From positions 61,988 to 125,987 of the forward strand of contig NZ_BMYJ01000005.1 of the NCBI RefSeq assembly GCF_014652215.1: a stretch of DNA of 64,000 nucleotides. Reading direction: 5' to 3'. The translations under genes and the position numbers were made by a program. The DNA comes from Neogemmobacter tilapiae. Its GTDB lineage: Bacteria; Pseudomonadota; Alphaproteobacteria; Rhodobacterales; Rhodobacteraceae. Each line of letters opens with the position of its first letter. Within the stretch, counting starts at the first letter, position 1. Under the pieces are notes generated by a model. The model did not search any database. It was given only the letters and a program-made list of their open reading frames with translations, and was not told the DNA's origin. Shown one piece after another: positions 63,701 through 64,000 of this stretch.

Positions 63701-63728
63701 GCCCCGGCCTTTGGGCCGGGGCTGTTCT
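63701..63728 (+). terminator. Intrinsic terminator of ilvE
   Basis: GCCCCGGCC (63701-63709), loop TTTG, and GGCCGGGGC (63714-63722), followed by TGTTCTT. Confidence 0.85.
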
Positions 63729-63913
63729 TAGGCGGTGCGGCCACGCGCAATGCGGGCATATTCCGGCACGCGGCGGTCATGATTGGCGGTGGCGGGGCGC
63801 TGTTTCATCAGCGGCAGCCACCGATGCGGGCGTTCAGGGCGCGCCGCCTGCCAGAAATGGCGTAAACCTTCTTCCTGTTTGGGATGTTCGTGATCGGTCA
63901 GATGTTTTTGCAT
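63728..63913 (-). CDS. Small hypothetical protein
   Basis: A 61-residue basic protein rich in His, Arg and Pro (MQKHLTDHEHPKQEEGLRHFWQAARPERPHRWLPLMKQ). I do not recognise the family. ATG 63913 has AGGAGG 5 nt upstream; an adjacent ATG at 63916 is too close to that site. No signal peptide. It converges with ilvE, whose terminator ends at its stop codon. Confidence 0.65.
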   Translation of the reverse strand: MQKHLTDHEHPKQEEGLRHFWQAARPERPHRWLPLMKQRPATANHDRRVPEYARIARGRTA

Positions 63914-64000
63914 CATAGCCTCCTCTCGCATGAGGATAGCCTAGCCGAAAACCAGTGATTCCGCGACTGTTTCCTGTTGGAATGGCAAGGTGCCGCCGAC
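63914..64000. other. Right edge, no feature seen
   Basis: The last 87 bp contain the AGGAGG ribosome binding site of the small gene at 63.7 kb and otherwise nothing I can support. Confidence 0.4.

Noticed and set aside
1..64000. CRISPR arrays, insertion sequences, prophage genes, rRNA or tRNA genes
   Set aside because: No regular spaced repeats, transposase-like products, phage structural genes or RNA gene hallmarks were seen on either strand.

Overview
This window looks like a chromosomal segment of a high-GC alphaproteobacterium of the Rhodobacteraceae (Rhodobacter/Paracoccus-like). The evidence is a Rhodobacter-type porin, homospermidine synthase, a PetP/PetR-like regulator pair, alphaproteobacterial families DUF2794 and DUF3576, and isocitrate lyase beside a RamB/ScfR-type regulator. 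Most of it is housekeeping DNA in tightly packed, often overlapping operons. I found no rRNA, tRNA, CRISPR array, insertion sequence or prophage.

Layout. 1-1.2 kb: def, a catalytically degenerate deformylase paralogue and fmt (all minus). 1.4-3.3 kb: C-S lyase and L,D-transpeptidase. 3.3-6.3 kb: regulator diverging from isocitrate lyase. 6.3-13.1 kb: DUF2794, asparaginase, IalB, rlmN, EF-hand protein, antiporter, YcaQ-like glycosylase. 13.1-13.7 kb: brnTA toxin-antitoxin. 13.7-17.8 kb: leuS-lptE-holA. 18-25.5 kb: porin, yggS, hisC/TyrA/extensin-like operon, rsmD/oxidoreductase. 25.6-33 kb: peroxiredoxin, an RTX protein, pterin dehydratase, GNAT, GDPD and RidA genes, then a type I secretion adaptor and ABC exporter. 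33-38.5 kb: MlaA/MlaC-like pair, homospermidine synthase, aldo/keto reductase, rpsD. 38.6-45.7 kb: VOC/DUF899 pair, two glycosyltransferases (the second AT-rich), peroxiredoxin, WG-repeat protein, WYL regulator and GST. 45.7-48.2 kb: an AT-rich accessory island (DUF3800, an unknown exported protein, a VasI/TagO-like protein) with a large inverted repeat. 48.2-50.3 kb: strand-skewed ParB-like, EamA and VOC genes. 50.4-55.7 kb: LLM oxidoreductase, an AT-rich orphan ending at a long hairpin, an HU protein, AMP nucleosidase, epimerase, DUF2335. 55.7-60.9 kb: histone-deacetylase-like, xseB, ispA and dxs (isoprenoid supply), then petR/petP. 61-64 kb: an M10 serralysin-like RTX protease, ilvE and a small hypothetical gene.

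How genes work together. The exporter at 30-33 kb is the only type I system in view, and it has two likely RTX cargoes, at 26.2 kb and 61 kb. xseB-ispA-dxs couple isoprenoid precursor synthesis to a repair nuclease subunit, an arrangement common in proteobacteria. leuS-lptE-holA is a conserved alphaproteobacterial string; here a GC-rich palindrome sits in frame near the start of lptE.

I see no clear new system. The strongest leads are the AT-rich island with its 89-nt inverted repeat, the orphan gene with a 61-nt hairpin at its stop codon, the degenerate deformylase kept in the def operon, and several unexplained operator-like palindromes.
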